Source: CAKZQX01 sp034435975
Lineage (GTDB): Bacteria; Chloroflexota; Chloroflexia; Chloroflexales; Chloroflexaceae
Reading direction: 5' to 3'
DNA length: 56,748 nt
Assembly (NCBI GenBank): GCA_034435975.1
Contig: DAOTWD010000049.1
Location: 1-56,748 of the forward strand
Shown here: in pieces, positions 36,630-44,249 of the stretch
Layout: every line of letters starts with the position of its first letter
Numbering within the stretch: position 1 is the stretch's first letter
Made by a program: the position numbers and the translations under genes
Notes under the pieces: model-generated
Told to the model about the DNA's origin: nothing
Database searches by the model: none
What the model saw: only the letters and a program-made list of their open reading frames with translations

Positions 36630-37688
36630 TCAATGGGTCTTCAAAAAGAGTAGCCAGATCGCCAGAAACTCCTCTGGTTTTTCCAGATACGGCGTATGAC
36701 CCACATCAGTCAGCACATGCTCGGTGTAGTGCCCCCCATTGGCCGCATAGCGCTCCAATACATTCCGTGTCTGGCTGACCATGGGTTGGGAGGGGAAAAC
36801 CTCTGCACCTGGCCAGCCGGGAATCATGCCCATCGCCCCCAGTGTCCCCACGTCCGAAAGCGATTGATCGGAGACGATCTCATCAGCATCACCGCGAATC
36901 CAGAGGATGTCTGGTTTGGGATGCACATCTACCAGGCCTGTCAGATTGCAGTATTTGGGACTAAGCGCATTATTGACCCCCAACACCCCTGGTGCCAGCC
37001 CAGGCCAGTTGGCTGAAAGCACCTTGTCGCCGGGGTAATTCCCCTCATCAATCACAATCGAGAGCATCGAGTCGACCAGCACATCCTCCCGTGCCGGTTG
37101 AAACGGCGCTTTCCCATAGCGCATGCGGAGGATCTGACGTGGTGAAAACGGGCTATCGAGGCTGCGATCCTGCTCGGTCAGGCGCTTGACCAGTTCCGGG
37201 TTGACCAGTCCTGCGCCCGAACCGGCATAATCGGGCCAGCAAGGGGTACCCTGAACATCCTTTGTGCCACCAAAGCCATAGGGCGAACCGGGGGCCACCA
37301 GCGTCAGCGAACGTACCTGTTCGGGATGGTCGATCACATACTGCATCGCCACCGTGCCTCCAAGCGAGTGGCCGATCAGATGAAATCGAGGCAGATCCAG
37401 TGCTGTCACCAGGCTATAGAGATCGGCACTAAAATCGCCCATGCCACGGGTCGCATCAATCGGTATCATCTGCGATGCTCCGCATCCGCGACGATCAGGC
37501 GCAATGCCACGATAGCCATTGGGCAAAGCCAGCAGCATCTCTTCCCAAAAGGTTGCCGATGCGACGTTACCGTGAACAAAAACAACAGGAATACCTTCGG
37601 GTATACCTGACTCCAGTATGTAAAAACGACCGCGTGCAGTTATCACCATCTGGCCCGTAATGCCGGGCAAATGCGGTAGTATGGTCAT
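36630..37688 (-). CDS. Alpha/beta hydrolase
   Basis: This encodes a 352-residue alpha/beta-hydrolase-fold enzyme. The oxyanion segment is VFVHGNVASATFW (about residues 36-48). The nucleophile elbow is GHSLGG (about residue 106). The acid is in WIRGDADEIV, and the catalytic histidine in DVGHTPYLEKPEEF near the C-terminus. A cap domain lies between the nucleophile and the acid. There is no signal peptide, so it is cytoplasmic. It is the last gene of a run with PHB-type genes (25 bases after the esterase), so it may be an oligomer or ester hydrolase. This role is inferred only from context. The ATG follows AAGGAGAAAGG. Confidence 0.88.
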   Translation of the reverse strand: MTILPHLPGITGQMVITARGRFYILESGIPEGIPVVFVHGNVASATFWEEMLLALPNGYRGIAPDRRGCGASQMIPIDATRGMGDFSADLYSLVTALDLPRFHLIGHSLGGTVAMQYVIDHPEQVRSLTLVAPGSPYGFGGTKDVQGTPCWPDYAGSGAGLVNPELVKRLTEQDRSLDSPFSPRQILRMRYGKAPFQPAREDVLVDSMLSIVIDEGNYPGDKVLSANWPGLAPGVLGVNNALSPKYCNLTGLVDVHPKPDILWIRGDADEIVSDQSLSDVGTLGAMGMIPGWPGAEVFPSQPMVSQTRNVLERYAANGGHYTEHVLTDVGHTPYLEKPEEFLAIWLLFLKTH

Positions 37689-37713
37689 ACCTTTCTCCTT
37701 CGTCCTCCCGTCC

Positions 37714-38778
37714 TTATCGTCGTAATAGACGACTCAACCGGTTGCCAAGACGCTGCAGCATCCCGGGTTGCGCTCGCGGCGATCCAGTGTCAGGTGCTGG
37801 TCGCTGGCGTGGCCGCGATGGGACACTGATAGCCGGTTCGAGCGTGTGAGTCAAAAAAAAGTCCAGTAACATCTGGCTAGCCCTGGGGCCACGCGGGTCA
37901 GTATATGACCCATTTGCTGCGCCACCTGGCCAGCAATGCTGCATACCTTCCACCATATATTTGCACATGAGCACCTTCCCCGTTGAGTCACGGTATAGAT
38001 GCTCGGTATACAACAATCCACCTGGAACCCGCCGGGTGCTGATTTCTGGCACAGGTTGGACAGACTGGCTTTGCTGGACATACTGTTGCACCAGATTGTT
38101 CGTGTAGTGCCACTGGTCAAGCACCTGATCGCCATTGCGCGGATGGACAATATGATCGTGAGTGCCATGAAAGACAATCACCGGCATCACCCGCCGGTAG
38201 TCACCCATAGCGACATAGGCGGCATACCCATGGCGGGTCACATCCGACACGCCGCGGGCCATCACCAGCAACGAACCAGGCAAATGGGTAGAAGCTTTGT
38301 AGGCCACACCAGAGCACACCCCAATTGCCGCGAACACATCAGGATAGGTAGCGCCCAGAATCACTGCCATAGCCCCGCCTGCCGAGAGTCCGGCCACATA
38401 GACGCGATTGGGATCAACCCGATAGCGTTCCTTAACCTCATCAACAATCCCAACGATTTCAGCCGGCTCGCCATTGCCGCGCTCTTGGTGTTCGGCACGA
38501 AACCAGTTCCAACAACGACGCCCATTAGCGGCTGACAGTTGTTCAGGATAGACCACCAGGCATCCATAGGTATCAGCCAGTGCATTCATCGCGGTGCTGA
38601 CCGCAAAATCGCCCGCACTCTGTGAACAGCCATGCAGCATCACCAGGAGAGGCAATGGGGTGGCAGGCCGATACCCATATGGTACGTACACCCGGTAGGG
38701 CCGCCCATAAAAACTGGCGGTGTTAAATATCCCCTGCCATTGGCGAGGAAGCATAGAGCTGCGTGCATCCCTGGGCAT
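37714..38778 (-). CDS. PHB-depolymerase-type esterase
   Basis: This 354-residue protein belongs to the esterase PHB depolymerase family (LpqC/PhaZ-like), which hydrolyses polyhydroxybutyrate or related esters. LLVMLHGCSQSAGDFA is the family oxyanion signature. The nucleophile is in VYVAGLSAGGAMA. The acid lies in FHGTHDHIVHPRNGD, and the histidine in GMQHCWPGG. There is no signal peptide, suggesting an intracellular enzyme acting on storage granules. A basic C-terminal tail (RLGNRLSRLLRR) could bind granules. The frame is open much further upstream through the neighbouring dehydrogenase gene. The ATG at 38778, one base after that gene's stop, gives a sensible N-terminus. ATG at 38754 is an alternative. 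Confidence 0.85.
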   Translation of the reverse strand: MPRDARSSMLPRQWQGIFNTASFYGRPYRVYVPYGYRPATPLPLLVMLHGCSQSAGDFAVSTAMNALADTYGCLVVYPEQLSAANGRRCWNWFRAEHQERGNGEPAEIVGIVDEVKERYRVDPNRVYVAGLSAGGAMAVILGATYPDVFAAIGVCSGVAYKASTHLPGSLLVMARGVSDVTRHGYAAYVAMGDYRRVMPVIVFHGTHDHIVHPRNGDQVLDQWHYTNNLVQQYVQQSQSVQPVPEISTRRVPGGLLYTEHLYRDSTGKVLMCKYMVEGMQHCWPGGAANGSYTDPRGPRASQMLLDFFLTHTLEPAISVPSRPRQRPAPDTGSPRAQPGMLQRLGNRLSRLLRR

Positions 38779-38779
38779 C

Positions 38780-39538
38780 TTAATGCGCCGTCCATCCCAG
38801 ATCAATCGTCCAGTCAGCACCAGTAATTGAACGTGCCGAGTCAGAGCAAAGATACCGCACCAGATCGGCCACCTCGCCCGGTTCAACCAGACGCTTGATC
38901 GCTGCCGGTGCCAGCATGACCTGCTCAATGACTTCTTCGGCAGGGATACCACGGGTACGTGACTGATCAGCAATCTGATGCTCCACCAGCGGCGTACGGA
39001 CATAGGCCGGGCAGATTGTGTTGACCGTGATGCCATAGGGGGCACCTTCCAACGCCGCCGTGCGGGTCAGCCCCAGCAGACCATGCTTGGCCGAAATATA
39101 CCCAGCCTTGAACGGCGAGGCACGCAGGCTATGCACCGAGCCGATATTGACCACCCGGCCCCATCCCTGGGCCTTCATCGTTGGCCAGGTATATTTGATC
39201 AGCAAGAACGGCGCTGTCAGCATCACCGCCAGTAAGCGCTCCCAGATGTCTTCAGGAAAATCCTCAATCGGATCGATATGCTGAAACCCGGCGTTGTTGA
39301 CCAGGATATCGACGCGACCATACCGGGTCAGAGTTGTATCAACCAGGCGGCGACAGTCAGCACGTTGGGCGAGATCAACCGCCACAAAATGACCACCAAT
39401 GGCTTGCGCCACGCGCTGTCCAGACTCAACCTGCTGATCGGCCACAACCACATGGTGATCCGCATGGGCAAACGCCTCGGCCACCGCCTGGCCGATACCG
39501 CTCCCCGCACCGGTCACGATCGCCACGCGTGTACTCAT
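38780..39538 (-). CDS. bdhA: 3-hydroxybutyrate dehydrogenase (SDR family)
   Basis: This 252-residue short-chain dehydrogenase probably oxidises (R)-3-hydroxybutyrate to acetoacetate with NAD. The cofactor loop is TGAGSGIG (residues 9-16). The structural motif is NNAGFQHIDPIEDFPE, whose QHI/PIE form is characteristic of hydroxybutyrate dehydrogenases. The active site is Ser in GSVHSLRASPF and YISAKHG (Tyr-x-x-x-Lys). The loop VEHQIADQSRTRGIPAEEV matches the substrate lid of this subgroup. The ending GADWTIDLGWTAH is also typical. The start overlaps the end of the acyl-CoA ligase gene by four bases (ATGA), and the esterase follows after one base, a tightly coupled operon. Confidence 0.92.
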   Translation of the reverse strand: MSTRVAIVTGAGSGIGQAVAEAFAHADHHVVVADQQVESGQRVAQAIGGHFVAVDLAQRADCRRLVDTTLTRYGRVDILVNNAGFQHIDPIEDFPEDIWERLLAVMLTAPFLLIKYTWPTMKAQGWGRVVNIGSVHSLRASPFKAGYISAKHGLLGLTRTAALEGAPYGITVNTICPAYVRTPLVEHQIADQSRTRGIPAEEVIEQVMLAPAAIKRLVEPGEVADLVRYLCSDSARSITGADWTIDLGWTAH

Positions 39539-41115
39539 TCGATACCTCCATACTGCTGTCGCAGCACTTTCTTATCCACTTTACCAGCAGCCGTTTTGGG
39601 CAATTCACTTACAAAGATAATGGATTTCGGTGCCTTGTAGCTTGCCAGATGCTGAGTAATATGGGCAATCAACTCCTGTTCATGTACCTGATACCCGGCT
39701 TTGAGTACGACAATGGCCCGGCTCACCTCACTCCAGCGGGGATCGGGAATGCCGATGACGGCCACTTCCGATACAGCCGGATGGCCGAGCATCGTACTCT
39801 CAACTTCGGCTGGATAAATATTTTCACCACCAGAAATAATCATGTCCTTGCTGCGCCCGACAATACAAAAATACCCCTCTTCATCACAACGGGCCAGATC
39901 GCCCGTGTGCAACCAGCCGTCAATAATCGTCTCTGCTGTCGCCTCTGGATTATTCCAGTAGCCAGGGATCACATGTGGACCGCGAATGAGTAACTGCCCG
40001 ACTTCATCCGGGGCACATTCGTGCCCCTCTTCGTCAATAATCCGCACATCAATATGAAAGAGAGGTTTCCCAACCGATCCCATTTTGCGCCGCACATCGG
40101 CATCTGGTAACCAGAAGGTATTCGGCCCGGCCTCGGTCAGGCCATAGCCTGTCTTAAACAGGACATCTTTTTCAAAAAAGCGCTCAAAAACGGGTATCGG
40201 ACAGGATGCGCCACCGCTGATCATGATCTGGTGTCCATCAAAATTGATCGTCGCCCAGCGGGGATGTTGTTGCATCATAATAAACATCGTTGGCACGCCC
40301 AGGTAAGCATTGATCATCTTCTTTTCAATGAAATCAAACACCTGTTCGATATCGAAAGAAGGACATACAATGGAACACCCACCGACATGCACCAGCGGCG
40401 TGGTAAATACGTTCAGCCCCCCCGTGTGGAAAAGAGGCATATTGAGTGCGGTAACCGTATTGGCGCTGATCCCCCAGCTCATCACGGTGTTGATCGCATT
40501 CCAGGTGACCGTACCGTGAGTGAGAATAGCCCCTTTGGGCAACCCGGTCGTCCCGCCAGTGTAGCACAGAATCCAGGGATCACCCATCAGCAGTGGTGGC
40601 GATGTACCCGGTGTGCTGGCAGCCCGAGCAACCCAATCACCCCAACGGTGATCCCCAGGCACAGCACATTCACCGAGCGTTATCCAGTGTTCAACATCAA
40701 TCCGGGGATACAGGGCCAGAGCCAGGCTGGTAAAGTTTGGGCTATAGATCAGTAAGCGTGGGGCACCATCGCGGATCAATACTTCCAGTTCCGACACGGT
40801 TAGCCGCCAGTTGAGCGCCTGGAGTATCATGCCCGTTTTCTGGCAGGCAAAGAGCAAATCCAGATACTCCAGAGAATTGGGGGCGAGAATTGCGACGCGA
40901 TCACCTTTGCGTAAGCCCAGGCCATGCAGCGCATTCGCCACGCGGTTTGCCCGCTGATTCCACTGCGCAAAGGTAATCTGCTGTTGGGTTGTACTGTCGA
41001 TAAGCGCAACACGTTGCGGCGAAAGTTGTGCACGCCGTTGTAACCAATCGACCGCTCCATCAGCCGTATGGACATGTACCCGCCGTTCGATATAGTTAGA
41101 CACCGTATTGACCAT
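39535..41115 (-). CDS. Acyl-CoA synthetase (AMP-forming)
   Basis: This 526-residue adenylate-forming enzyme activates a carboxylic acid to its CoA thioester via an acyl-AMP. The P-loop-like motif is YTGGTTGLPKGAIL (about residues 188-201). GYGLTEAGP and HTGDLARCDEEGYF are conserved. The hinge is IVGRSKDMIISGGENIYPAE, and the C-terminal catalytic lysine is in PKTAAGKVDK. The acid used cannot be read from sequence. The operon with hydroxybutyrate dehydrogenase and a PHB-type esterase suggests acetoacetate or a short/medium-chain acid. The start is an ATG with AGGAG eight bases upstream. It is the first gene of the operon, with a promoter-like region 120 bases away. Confidence 0.9.
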   Translation of the reverse strand: MVNTVSNYIERRVHVHTADGAVDWLQRRAQLSPQRVALIDSTTQQQITFAQWNQRANRVANALHGLGLRKGDRVAILAPNSLEYLDLLFACQKTGMILQALNWRLTVSELEVLIRDGAPRLLIYSPNFTSLALALYPRIDVEHWITLGECAVPGDHRWGDWVARAASTPGTSPPLLMGDPWILCYTGGTTGLPKGAILTHGTVTWNAINTVMSWGISANTVTALNMPLFHTGGLNVFTTPLVHVGGCSIVCPSFDIEQVFDFIEKKMINAYLGVPTMFIMMQQHPRWATINFDGHQIMISGGASCPIPVFERFFEKDVLFKTGYGLTEAGPNTFWLPDADVRRKMGSVGKPLFHIDVRIIDEEGHECAPDEVGQLLIRGPHVIPGYWNNPEATAETIIDGWLHTGDLARCDEEGYFCIVGRSKDMIISGGENIYPAEVESTMLGHPAVSEVAVIGIPDPRWSEVSRAIVVLKAGYQVHEQELIAHITQHLASYKAPKSIIFVSELPKTAAGKVDKKVLRQQYGGIE

Positions 41116-41234
41116 TACTCATGCTCCTGTTCGGAAAACCTGCTCCGGTTCAGCCACTGAAAGCGGGTACGTTTGGTGTCGAACCGGATGGGGTATGTTC
41201 TAGATCCAGGTTTATGTTGCGATAGCGATCCTAC

Positions 41235-41289
41235 ATTATACTATTATGCGCAACCCACCAGACTCGCATCCATCAGATCAGATGGATGC
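41235..41289 (-). promoter_or_regulatory. Promoter and operator-like palindrome of the PHB-type operon
   Basis: A TATAAT (41240-41235 on the - strand) has no good -35 at the right distance. Instead, an inverted repeat, GCATCCATC (41266-41274) with GATGGATGC (41281-41289) and six bases between, is centred about 50 bases upstream of the likely start site. A weak -35 with an upstream palindrome is the usual layout of an activator-dependent promoter. The regulator is not identified. Confidence 0.5.
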
Positions 41290-41423
41290 CAGGATCCGGT
41301 TCATGCCGGGACTCTATAACTGTATGAGCCTGTGTAGGACGGCTATAGAGATAAAGAGGGAGCACAACGACACAACGAATCCATAGAGCAAAAAAACCCT
41401 TGCAGTACACAATGCTCAAACGT

Positions 41424-41460
41424 AAAAAAACCTCACCAGACCATCAGCAGGCGGAGAGGT
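41424..41460 (-). terminator. Terminator-like hairpin with T tract
   Basis: On the - strand ACCTC (41460-41456) pairs with GAGGT (41434-41430), with inner CC/GG pairing, followed directly by a run of seven T. A second T run lies about 35 bases further on. It could end a transcript from the small gene at 41949-42176. The rest of 41290-41876 shows no gene with a ribosome-binding site and no recognised repeat. Confidence 0.45.
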
Positions 41461-41876
41461 CATATGCGTTACTTCATAATAAGACGCTAATGTTTAGTCT
41501 GTAAATCAGGTATTACAAAAAAACACTTACAGTATACGTGAGAGCCGGGAGATCTGCAAGTCAAGTATCTACGAGCGTTCGTATACGATGGTCTCTCATG
41601 GTAGAGAACCGGCACGCACAGGACGGATGATCACCGTTCTGCGTTGAGCCACATGCTGCAGGTACCCGTTCCGAGGAACATTCGCCCACGGAGTTGCGAG
41701 AGGGCTGCACACTCCCGTGCACCACCCTTCTCGACCCTGGAGTATGGCAGCCCATGTGGCCACACCGAATCGGCATGGCGTTCATCACTCATCGGTTGAG
41801 GCACCGGGAAGGCGGAAGTCATTCCTCCGTCGGTCATAGTAAAACGGGGTGCGCAGAAGCGTGCCGAACACACAAA

Positions 41877-41902
41877 TGCTGCTGAGACCAGTCTCAGCAG
41901 CA
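41877..41902 (-). terminator. 12-bp hairpin downstream of the 75-aa gene
   Basis: TGCTGCTGAGAC (41877-41888) and GTCTCAGCAGCA (41891-41902) are perfectly complementary around two bases. On the - strand the hairpin begins 47 bases after the small gene's stop and is followed by TTTGTGTG, so it is a plausible intrinsic terminator for it. Confidence 0.55.
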
Positions 41903-41948
41903 AGACAGAAACCAGCATCGTCATGTTTTGTGAACCGCCCGTTGGTGA

Positions 41949-42176
41949 TCAAGCAAAGGCACCAACAACTTCCGGTGTTGCCTGGCGCAACATGTGGGGT
42001 TGCAGTAACTCACCAGATATGGGACAGGCAAACAATGGACTATCCCCACGTACCTCATCCGCATCATAGAACTCTACGATATACATCAGGTCGCTCCGAT
42101 GCTCCTCCACACGTATCGGATACCCAGCGGGTGTTACTGCATACCAGCTACGTTCGAGTGTTCCATACAATTCCAT
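41949..42176 (-). CDS. Small hypothetical protein (75 aa)
   Basis: I do not recognise this 75-residue protein. It is soluble and acidic, with GTLERSWYAVTPAGYPIRVEE and YIVEFYDADEVRGDSPLFAC in the core. It looks like a small beta-rich domain, with two cysteine-free faces and one Cys near residue 51. The start ATG is preceded by GGGGAGGTG at good spacing. A hairpin terminator follows the gene, and an inverted repeat with divergent promoter-like boxes lies about 110 bases upstream. These signals make it a credible gene. It is convergent with nothing and may be controlled by that inverted repeat. Confidence 0.7.
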   Translation of the reverse strand: MELYGTLERSWYAVTPAGYPIRVEEHRSDLMYIVEFYDADEVRGDSPLFACPISGELLQPHMLRQATPEVVGAFA

Positions 42177-42286
42177 TCACAGCACCTCCCCAGGCTCAAT
42201 GATAACCTTTTTCGCTCATGCGACGATCGGTGCTACCCTGCCTCCGCAAACAGAGTACCCATGGTTAAACAGGTTGCGAAAAAGGA

Positions 42287-42309
42287 TACAATAGACAGGA
42301 TCTATTGTA
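42287..42309. promoter_or_regulatory. Palindrome with divergent -10-like boxes
   Basis: TACAATAGA (42287-42295) and TCTATTGTA (42301-42309) form a perfect 9-bp inverted repeat around CAGGA. Each arm reads TACAAT outward on its own strand. On + a TTAAAC lies about 16-17 bases before it. On - a TTATAC lies about 18 bases before it. It could be an operator controlling a divergent pair: the small gene (-) and a possible small RNA (+). Confidence 0.5.
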
Positions 42310-42451
42310 CACCTGCTACCGATTAATGTATAAGATCAAAAAGGAACGCATGGCAACTATTGCGTCATAAATTGTTATGGGTTCAGAGATCGCTCAACGT
42401 CAGCGGTACAGGGAAAGAATGTACCTCGCGCATCCGGATGCGGGCTTTTTT
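42299..42451 (+). ncRNA. Candidate small RNA or leader
   Basis: Transcription from the TACAAT at 42287-42292 would give about 150 nt ending in a short hairpin, CGCAT-CCGG-ATGCG (42429-42442), followed by GGGC and six T. Within it a six-codon open frame (ATG at about 42352, MATIAS) has AAGGA upstream. A 47-codon frame from 42377 to 42520 overlaps the end of the response-regulator gene. I cannot tell whether the product is an RNA, a small peptide or nothing. It runs antisense towards the regulator gene's 3' end. Confidence 0.3.
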
Positions 42452-42472
42452 CGGTTGAAGGATCACCCCGCC

Positions 42473-43132
42473 CTACCGGGGCAAGAGATGACGTTGCCTT
42501 TTATGTATCGGATTGGGTAGCGCATGCGGTAGCTCACTGACATGCAGTTTCTCAAAGATCACCAGCATACGACTACGCACGATCGATTCCAGCAGGTGTA
42601 AACGCTGACTGACGGCACTGGTATCTAAGCCCTGCGCAAATAACTGCAAGATCTCGAGATCGCGCTGGTTCAGAAAAATAATGCCATTGGCGATAACGGG
42701 ATCGTGCTGGTGTTGATGCACCATATTAAGAATCGTTAATGCGGTGGCCGGAGTCATCACACTCTCACCCTCAGCTACACTGCGAATAGCCTGAAGCAAG
42801 ACATTGCTATCGGCATCCTTAAGCAGAAAAGCTCGTGCCCCCGCTTTAATCGCTTCAAAGACATACTGTTGATTCATGGTCAGGATAATAATCCCGACCC
42901 CAGGCATACATGACATCAACTGGCGGGTGACCTCGACACCATCCATCATCGGCATGTTGATATCCAGAAGAATAATATCCGGATCGAGTTGCACCGCCAG
43001 TTCACAGGCTTCATAGCCATTGCTGGCCTGACCCACCACGTCCATGTCGGGCTCGCTCGTGCAGATCTGGATGATACCCTGTCGGACGATCTCGTGATCA
43101 TCAGCGATAAGAATACGAATAGGGGTTGTCAT
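42473..43132 (-). CDS. NarL/FixJ-type response regulator, orphan
   Basis: This 219-residue two-component regulator has an N-terminal receiver. The acidic pair is in IADDHEIVRQG, the phospho-acceptor Asp in IILLDINMPMMDG (about residue 55) and the conserved Lys in FLLKDA. The C-terminal LuxR-type helix-turn-helix (LNQRDLEILQLFAQGLDTSA to FEKLHVSE) is recognisable but unusual. The normal SNKEIA and TVKNH parts are replaced by DTSAVSQRL and ESIVRSRML, so its DNA site may be atypical. No histidine kinase is adjacent. The frame runs 17 codons further upstream, but the ATG at 43132 has GGAGGAGG. A long leader with a strong stem (43192-43230) lies before it. Confidence 0.9.
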   Translation of the reverse strand: MTTPIRILIADDHEIVRQGIIQICTSEPDMDVVGQASNGYEACELAVQLDPDIILLDINMPMMDGVEVTRQLMSCMPGVGIIILTMNQQYVFEAIKAGARAFLLKDADSNVLLQAIRSVAEGESVMTPATALTILNMVHQHQHDPVIANGIIFLNQRDLEILQLFAQGLDTSAVSQRLHLLESIVRSRMLVIFEKLHVSELPHALPNPIHKRQRHLLPR

Positions 43133-43191
43133 GAAATGCCTCCTCCCTCCGGATCGTGATGCCAGCCATACCTGGGGCATCATGAGTTATA

Positions 43192-43230
43192 CCGGCCAGC
43201 CCCGACAATCGGTGCAGGGGCACTGGCCGG
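43192..43230 (-). promoter_or_regulatory. Strong stem in the response-regulator leader
   Basis: CCGGCCAG (43192-43199) pairs with CTGGCCGG (43223-43230), and CCCC (43200-43203) pairs with GGGG (43217-43220), leaving a 13-base loop. It lies about 60 bases before the regulator start on the - strand. It could be a regulatory leader or only a repeat remnant. The rest of 43133-43704 has no gene I can support. Confidence 0.4.
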
Positions 43231-43478
43231 CGTATCATCGTGATCAAAGGCTTGCGCACCGCCTGGGGTTGCAATTCATGGGCGACTGGTTCGGGTCTCG
43301 CAACCAGAGTACGCGGTACCTTCCAGGATCGGAACCTGCTACCGTCCCAATCCTTCTCCGCTGCTGCAGGCAAAAACGATTGGCGGATGCCCCACCGCAT
43401 ACCTCCTGTAACATGCACGGATACGATTAGCATACACGACACCTGCCCGGAAAGGTAGGGACGGAATACCCAACCTGG

Positions 43479-43494
43479 CGGGACATTTGTCCCG
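43479..43494. repeat. Short palindrome before gcvH
   Basis: CGGGAC-ATTT-GTCCCG is a perfect 6-bp inverted repeat. It is flanked by a looser outer pair, CCAACCTG (from 43470) and CAGGTTGG (about 43520-43527). Function is unknown. On + it is followed by TTTCC, so it could be a weak terminator. Confidence 0.35.
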
Positions 43495-43630
43495 TTTCCT
43501 GAGTTTAACACGGTATTCCGCAGGTTGGGCCAGCAATCGCGGACGTCGCGTATGGCGAGACAGATGATTCGCATCCCACCTGAACAGATCGCGTTTCGCC
43601 AGACGGTGCAGACCGGCTCTTAGCAGTCCA

Positions 43631-43639
43631 TGGTATAAT
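43631..43639 (+). promoter_or_regulatory. gcvH extended -10 promoter
   Basis: TGG-TATAAT (43631-43639) is a perfect -10 with the extended element, 66 bases before the gcvH start. No clear -35 is needed or seen. The short leader holds no tandem glycine-riboswitch-like structure that I can recognise. Confidence 0.6.
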
Positions 43640-43704
43640 GCAACGACGATAAGCAGCATACGTGATGCAAGCGCCAGAGCCTACATAATTCCTCAGGAGG
43701 TAGT

Positions 43705-44094
43705 ATGAGCTACACGACCCCGCCCGATCTGCAGTATGCCAGAACGCATGAATGGGTACGTATTGAAGGTGATGAGGTGGTGATTGGAATCACTGATTAT
43801 GCCCAGGATGCCCTGGGTGATGTCGTGTATATTGAGTTGCCACAAACAGGTGACACTTTTGCGCCCGGCGAGGTATTCGGTGTCATCGAGTCGGTCAAGG
43901 CCTCTTCTGACCTGTATGCACCCGTGGGTGGTGAGGTCGTTGCGGTGAACACCGCTCTAGAGGATGACCAGTCGCCGATCAACAGCGACCCATATGGTGC
44001 CGGTTGGATGCTGCGGTTAAAGGTATCGGGTGCGACAGGTGAGTTGCTGGACGCCACAGCCTATGCACAAATGATCGAGGAAACAGCGCATTAG
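43705..44094 (+). CDS. gcvH: Glycine cleavage system H protein
   Basis: This 129-residue protein carries the lipoyl arm that shuttles the aminomethyl group from the P-protein to the T- and L-proteins during glycine breakdown. The lipoylated lysine is in GVIESVKASSDLY (Lys65). YARTHEWVRIEGDEVVIGIT and the GDVVYIELPQ strand are family hallmarks. LEDDQSPINSDPYGAGWMLR completes the fold. The length is normal. The start is an ATG with AGGAGG. gcvPA follows after 155 bases. gcvT is not in this cluster. Confidence 0.97.
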   Translation: MSYTTPPDLQYARTHEWVRIEGDEVVIGITDYAQDALGDVVYIELPQTGDTFAPGEVFGVIESVKASSDLYAPVGGEVVAVNTALEDDQSPINSDPYGAGWMLRLKVSGATGELLDATAYAQMIEETAH

Positions 44095-44249
44095 GCACCA
44101 AAACGAGATCCCCCTGGCCAGGCATCAGCCGTATGGCACAGGTGGATCGTTCTGAACGGGGTGGGGGTACGTATAGCGGAGCGCGGCGAACCGTTCCGTC
44201 TGGTGCTATTCCTCGCCAGAGGTTATGCGAAATCTGGAAAGTTTGTCCC

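Noticed and set aside
41631..41924. A 97-codon cysteine-containing frame on the - strand after the 75-aa gene
   Set aside because: No ribosome-binding site, and it runs through a strong hairpin that looks like a terminator.
43101..43574. A 157-codon - strand frame upstream of the response regulator
   Set aside because: It overlaps the regulator start, has its only good Shine-Dalgarno one base before an internal ATG, and shows no recognisable domain; it may be leader DNA.
44095..44249. Glycine riboswitch between gcvH and gcvPA
   Set aside because: No tandem aptamer-like conserved core can be seen, and the region is short and inside the cluster.
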